From Acanthacorydalis orientalis (lineage: Eukaryota; Arthropoda; Insecta; Megaloptera; Corydalidae): 64,000 nt of DNA. Location: assembly GCA_034766995.1 (NCBI GenBank), contig CM068320.1:5262501-5326500 (forward strand), written 5' to 3'. Made by a program: the position numbers and the translations under genes. The notes beneath the pieces were generated by a model that saw nothing but the letters and a program-made list of their open reading frames with translations, had not been told where the DNA came from and ran no database searches. Positions 59,610 to 64,000 of this stretch are shown piece after piece (within the stretch, counting starts at the first letter, position 1; every line of letters starts with the position of its first letter).

Positions 59610-60250
59610 TATTTTTCAATACAATATCCCTGAAATTCAACACAATTTGTCCAGCGATGCTCCAGTGATTTTAACGTATCTCGGAAGTCCGATTTTGTAA
59701 CATCATTAAAACAGACGTTTTATATCACTTTTAATTCATTATTTGAAAAATTTACAAATGTTTCTCATATGGGTATATGCATTACTCATATGAAAAAAAT
59801 TTTTTTTCATTGATACATTATGATTCTTTACTTCTTGGAGATATTCAATCAGCAATATCTTCTTATCATTCTAAAAAATAGAAGCCATAACCTCTCTTGT
59901 AGACAAAATAGACTTTGACTATTTGATGCCAGACAAATCGAGAAACTTCCATTGTTTGAGAAGAACAAAATTAGTCATAACATTTATAAACTGATCCAAC
60001 ATACATAAGAAATTTGCATGTAGTTGTATTATTATTCAGTTGGTATCCATCTTACCGCTAGCTTTCTCATACCTAGTTACTTGATTATTATATGAGGTAT
60101 TTGTTCATATAAGATACGCACAGTTTTAACGATCATCTAAAACAATAGCGTACACTTTATTAGTGATTTCTGCTGTCTGCATTTTTTGAACGTCTATTAC
60201 GCAGAAAGTTTTCCAATCTTCTATGACCAAGTTTAAATTCTGTAGCTCAT
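59610..60250 (-). pseudogene. Decayed mellifera-type mariner transposase
   Basis: Read on the minus strand and by switching frames: VQKMQTAEITNKVYAIVLDD (near 60200-60140) then GMRKLAVRWIPTE (near 60075-60040), matching the second HTH and the MRKL-A-WVP linker. At 59895-59815 a frame reads EVMASIF, a stop, then DKKILLIEYLQEVKN, the core strand region of these enzymes. At 59720-59610 frames read VTKSDFRDTLKSLEHRWTNC and VEFQGYCIEK, the usual C-terminus. Stops and shifts are frequent and no catalytic acid can be placed safely. The lineage resembles the intact start at 1-341. Confidence 0.7.
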
Positions 60251-60329
60251 ATTTTAGTCTTAAATGAAGATTATCACATCAAAAAGTGTTCAATTTATCC
60301 ATTTTAATAAATATTCTGAGATTACTTTA

Positions 60330-60510
60330 TTTTAACAGCCGGTGGCGCGTTATAGCTTCATCGGGGCCAGGCAAATTTGTATTAGTGGGTCGCTGTACAG
60401 TGTTGTACTGCAGTAATGAGTTTATAAAAGATGTCTGTGCGGCTCCTCTATTGGTGGGAGTACCAGGCAATTGCACTTTTGCCCATAGGATAACACGCCA
60501 CTGTTGACAG
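60330..60510. other. GC-rich island beside the mariner relic, unidentified
   Basis: About 175 bases of clearly higher GC (ccggtggcgcgttatagc, atcggggccaggcaaa). A plus frame (60286-60507) and a minus frame are both open across it, and I recognise neither product. It is preceded by ttttaacag, an acceptor-like string. It lies where the 5' end of the neighbouring minus-strand mariner would be, so transposon sequence is as likely as an exon. Confidence 0.3.
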
Positions 60511-61182
60511 CTGTTTACAATAAACTATTTAACAGATTAACTTGATATTTCACAATTATCCATAAAACAGATGTGGCGATACAACGCAGCAAATATTTTA
60601 CACAACACCAATATCTATAAATAAAATCAAGCACTTTCATTTTTTTATTTAGTACTGCTGTTATTATTATTTGGAACATAAGATCGCTTCAACAACTTTT
60701 CGTAGCAATGATTTTAACTCTCTTTTAGATTAAATTATATATGTTTCAGTTGAAGAAAAACTTATAATTTTACTATTCAGAATATAGTCTTTTATATATA
60801 TTTACTTTTTATTTAATATATTACTTCTCTTTTATATATGTTTAGGTTTTCTAGATTATTGAATTTTATATTTTTATTTTCTTCGTTTATTATTTGATTT
60901 ATATTTTTAACATTATGTTTCATTTATAAGATGCGGTTAGCAAATATTAAATGATTTTTTAGCAGTTTAAATTTTTTTTATACACCACAAAGTGTTATAT
61001 AATAAAAAAACAGATCATTGTTATGGGAAGGAATAAATACCCCGGAGACACCAAGTAGTCACAGGTATGAAATACAATTATAACAAAATTATAATTTTAT
61101 AAAAAAAAACGTATCATTTAAACCAAAATTTGGCGGATAAAAAACTCAGTTAAGGATTTAAATCAAGAATAAAAAAATATAA

Positions 61183-61185
<3 letters not shown>

Positions 61186-61249
<64 letters not shown>

Positions 61250-61262
61250 GTGTGTGTATGTG
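61186..61262. repeat. (TA)n(TG)m microsatellite
   Basis: Two TA tracts followed by cacatatg and TG. Confidence 0.9.
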
Positions 61263-61621
61263 TGAATCTATAATATGTTTTGTACAATATTATTACTTAA
61301 ATTTTCTTTATTTTTTAATATTTTCAAGAATCTTACAAGATGCCACATAGCAAACTTTCAGTTTTTGATTTTAATTAGCAATTTGTGTAGCATAAGCAAA
61401 AGCTGCCGTTATGTATCTACGTCGACGTTCCTAAACGCAGTTTAATTGCCTATTTAAAAAGATATCGCCATCCACTGTAATTGAACGAAATCAACCATCA
61501 TTATAAACAGCTTTTCAGGTTATACTAAATCGACAGACTGGTTTTATTAGAGATAAATATGTTTTATCGTTTCTTTTTCATTATGTGAGAAATGGTTAAG
61601 CTTTGCAATTGTATTGTACGT

Positions 61622-61623
<2 letters not shown>

Positions 61624-61676
<53 letters not shown>

Positions 61677-61686
61677 GTGTGTGTAT
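61624..61686. repeat. (TA)n microsatellite with TG end
   Basis: About 50 bases of TA followed by a short TG run. Confidence 0.9.
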
Positions 61687-62030
61687 GGGTATATATAATT
61701 AACGTCAATTATGTATCTTCTTCAGAGTATGATTTTTGTGATATAAAAAGCAAATAATCTGAAATACATTTAAACAATATATGTATGTTCAGATTATTGT
61801 ACGATATGTAATAAAGGAGATTAGTTTCAAATTAAATATTTACTGCCAATTTTGCAAATATAATTCGGATTTAGATACATATTGTATATTTGTGTACGCA
61901 GAAATTTGTATAAAATTGTCAAGTTTCAATACATTTTGATATCACAAAATGTAAGAGATTGAAATTTTAGTTTATATGAAAATAACTTCCTTGGAATTTA
62001 AACTATTTCATATTTTTTAGACAAAATTTT

Positions 62031-62031
<1 letters not shown>

Positions 62032-62083
<52 letters not shown>

Positions 62084-62085
62084 AG
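62032..62085. repeat. (TA)n(TG)m microsatellite
   Basis: TA then about ten TG units. Confidence 0.95.
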
Positions 62086-63573
62086 CTATTGATAATTTAG
62101 ATTAATCGATTTGTGATAACTGTATGATCAGAAATTGGATTTTTTTGTGGATAAATTCTTTTTGTATTGTTAATATTATCTTATAGTTTGCAATAAATAT
62201 AAATCTTCAGAAGATTAAATTACAAAACATAATTATTTAAATAAAGTATAATATATTTATAAAATTATTATTGTATAGTTTACATCTGTGATCCTATTTT
62301 TGTAATATAATATTCTGGTAGTGTTAAGTCTTCTGGATCACTTCTGTTTTTGTTTCATTTATATTTTTCAAATAATTAAAAATCTATCTGAATATAATAG
62401 ACAGGCCGGAGCTATTATTGGAAATCACAACCTTCTATAATCTAAGAAGAAATGATCAGAATCATGCATAATGCATTTTTTATCAAATTCAACCAAAATT
62501 AATTTATATAATATTGATGGAAATATAGAAATTCTTATTAAAAATTGATTGTAATATAATGTTATATATGGGTGTTATTCAATATATGGGCAATTTGAAA
62601 ACACGCGATCTGATGTACATATGTCAGTGATAAATGTCTAAAATTTTGCTTCTTTGTATAAATAGGTGTAAATTATTAAGTTCATCTTTAAATAACGGCA
62701 TTTTAGTATACGAGGATTTTTGAAGTCCATAAAATTTAACATTGAGCAGTGATAATTTTTATTTAATTAAAAAGGTTTAACGTTAAAGGAAACATTAACA
62801 ATGTGAAAACAATGAAAATGATACAATTTCAAAAATTTTCTCTTTCCAATCATGTTTTTGCCATTTTCTTAAGAAAATATTTTGTTTAAGTAAAATAATT
62901 TTCTATCGTCCTCCTGAAAATTCTTTAATAAATTACTCCATTTTTAACACATTCAAAATGTGTAAGAAAACGTATTACAAAAGTAAAGAAATAACTTTTG
63001 TTTACTTATTTCAACTTGTAAGTTCATTGTTACTTAAAGGGTAACGAGTAAATACAATATTATGATATAATAAGATTAAAATTAACAAAAGTATTATTAT
63101 TTTCAAATGAATCACTGAATATATTGTTTATCAAGATTTTTCCAAAAAATATTAAAAGTCAAAAATGGGAAAATGTTGTTTCATAGCATTTGTAACAATA
63201 TTGTATAAACTAAAATAAAAGCAGCATATCTATTTTGCCCCTTTTATTATTTATTATACTTCAACTGAAAATTACATTTCTGACACATTAGACCAAATAT
63301 TATTTTAATATATTTTTTGTCTCTAAATTTACTTATCTAACTTTACATAAAAAAATATTTCTTAAAATTAAAAAAAAAAAACGTGTGCACATTTTGTATA
63401 AATTATTATTAACATTGACATCCGAAGTTAAGCGAAATTTTAATGGAAAATAATTATATTGGTATTATAAAAAGTACAGTCACAACTAAACAACGATAAT
63501 TTTTTTCCACGAATTTTGAGAGAGTGTGAGTTATATAACAACTACAATGAAATGTGGGATTTTATAAAACAAT

Positions 63574-63778
63574 TTATATAACTGTGAGAGTGATTACATA
63601 CTTTTTTACATATTTGAGGTTATGGACATCTTTTGTTTTGTAATCATGGTATTGCTGGCCGTACCTGGGGGTGCAAGATCCCGACAACAGCCTTTTCCGT
63701 ATGTTCATTTGTGACGTGTGTATCATTTTTATTGATCTTCTCAAATAGTGAACATCCGTGAAAAGTATAGGCATACTA

Positions 63779-63780
<2 letters not shown>
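63574..63780. other. Small GC-richer patch with a 74-residue minus frame
   Basis: The minus frame ending at 63574 includes MNIRKRLLSGSCTPRYGQQY, which I do not recognise; its apparent start lies in the neighbouring CATA repeat. The plus strand carries gtattgctggccgtacctgg followed by gggtgcaagatcccgac. It could be an exon or an old repeat. Confidence 0.25.

Positions 63781-63846
<66 letters not shown>
63779..63846. repeat. (CATA)m(TA)n microsatellite
   Basis: About six CATA units followed by about 40 bases of TA. Confidence 0.95.
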
Positions 63847-63847
<1 letters not shown>

Positions 63848-64000
63848 AATTACGATATTGAACGAATATATGCAGTACGAGCAAAGAAAGCGGGGGCGAA
63901 TCTCCTCGAAGTTTAGAGACATTGGCGAATAGAAGACAGAGTTGGTAATAATAAAAGAAAAAATAACTTTAAAAAATTTAATATCTTTGTTTTTCTTTGA

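Larger units (their letters stand above)
60511..63573. other. AT-rich intergenic DNA with microsatellites
   Basis: No gene recognised. The patch at 61380-61540 is slightly GC-richer and unidentified. Confidence 0.5.

Overview
This window looks like gene-poor nuclear DNA of a metazoan, most likely an insect or other arthropod. It is extremely A+T-rich, it carries long (TA)n tracts roughly once per kilobase, and the protein-like sequence I recognise is almost all decayed transposon. The arthropod guess rests on the variety of mariner lineages and is an inference. I see no convincing host gene, rRNA, tRNA, CRISPR array, LTR element or prokaryote-style operon. Most longer open frames are translated TA repeats (alternating Tyr-Ile) or antisense shadows of transposons.

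Layout. 1-1560: the 5' part of a mariner whose transposase frame is open to the left edge, followed by a decayed Tc3-like element. 2.0-9.2 kb: dispersed repeat A (copy 1), a small GC-richer island, repeat B (copy 1) and many TA tracts. 9256-10349: a mariner with both ends, dead and lacking part of its catalytic core. 10.3-16.9 kb: AT-rich DNA with a possible LINE-like relic at 13.3-13.7 kb. 16899-17457: a short mariner deletion derivative whose sister copy lies at 58634-59193. 17.5-27.4 kb: the densest TA tracts, an exon-like segment and repeat C (copy 1). 27419-27980: another short mariner relic. 29.13-29.43 kb: a cluster of TATAAGG motifs, hairpins and two CCATATATGG boxes. 31.8-33.2 kb: a decayed Tc1-type element and a tandem duplication. 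35333-35722: a 129-residue open frame with two hydrophobic segments, unrecognised. 39.3-39.7 kb: repeat B (copy 2, inverted). 40.4 kb: tail of a LINE reverse transcriptase. 43.3 kb: a SINE-like tRNA-derived head. 44196-45482: a full-length 1287-bp mauritiana-type mariner with TA target duplications. 46056-46926: a hAT relic. 50.8-51.9 kb: repeat A (copy 2), interrupted by a second hAT-like insertion. 52-57 kb: repeat C (copies 2 and 3) and a small mariner fragment. 59.6-60.3 kb: a decayed mellifera-type mariner. The remainder is AT-rich DNA with microsatellites.

The genes do not work together as a system. The window is a record of successive, now dead, cut-and-paste transposon invasions (at least six Tc1/mariner lineages plus hAT) overlaid by strong dinucleotide-repeat expansion. 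I found no previously undescribed functional system. The most useful observations are the near-intact mariner killed only by nonsense changes, two copies of one short mariner derivative, a hAT insertion dated by an empty-site paralogue, the hairpin/CArG cluster, and a consistent polarity in compound microsatellites.
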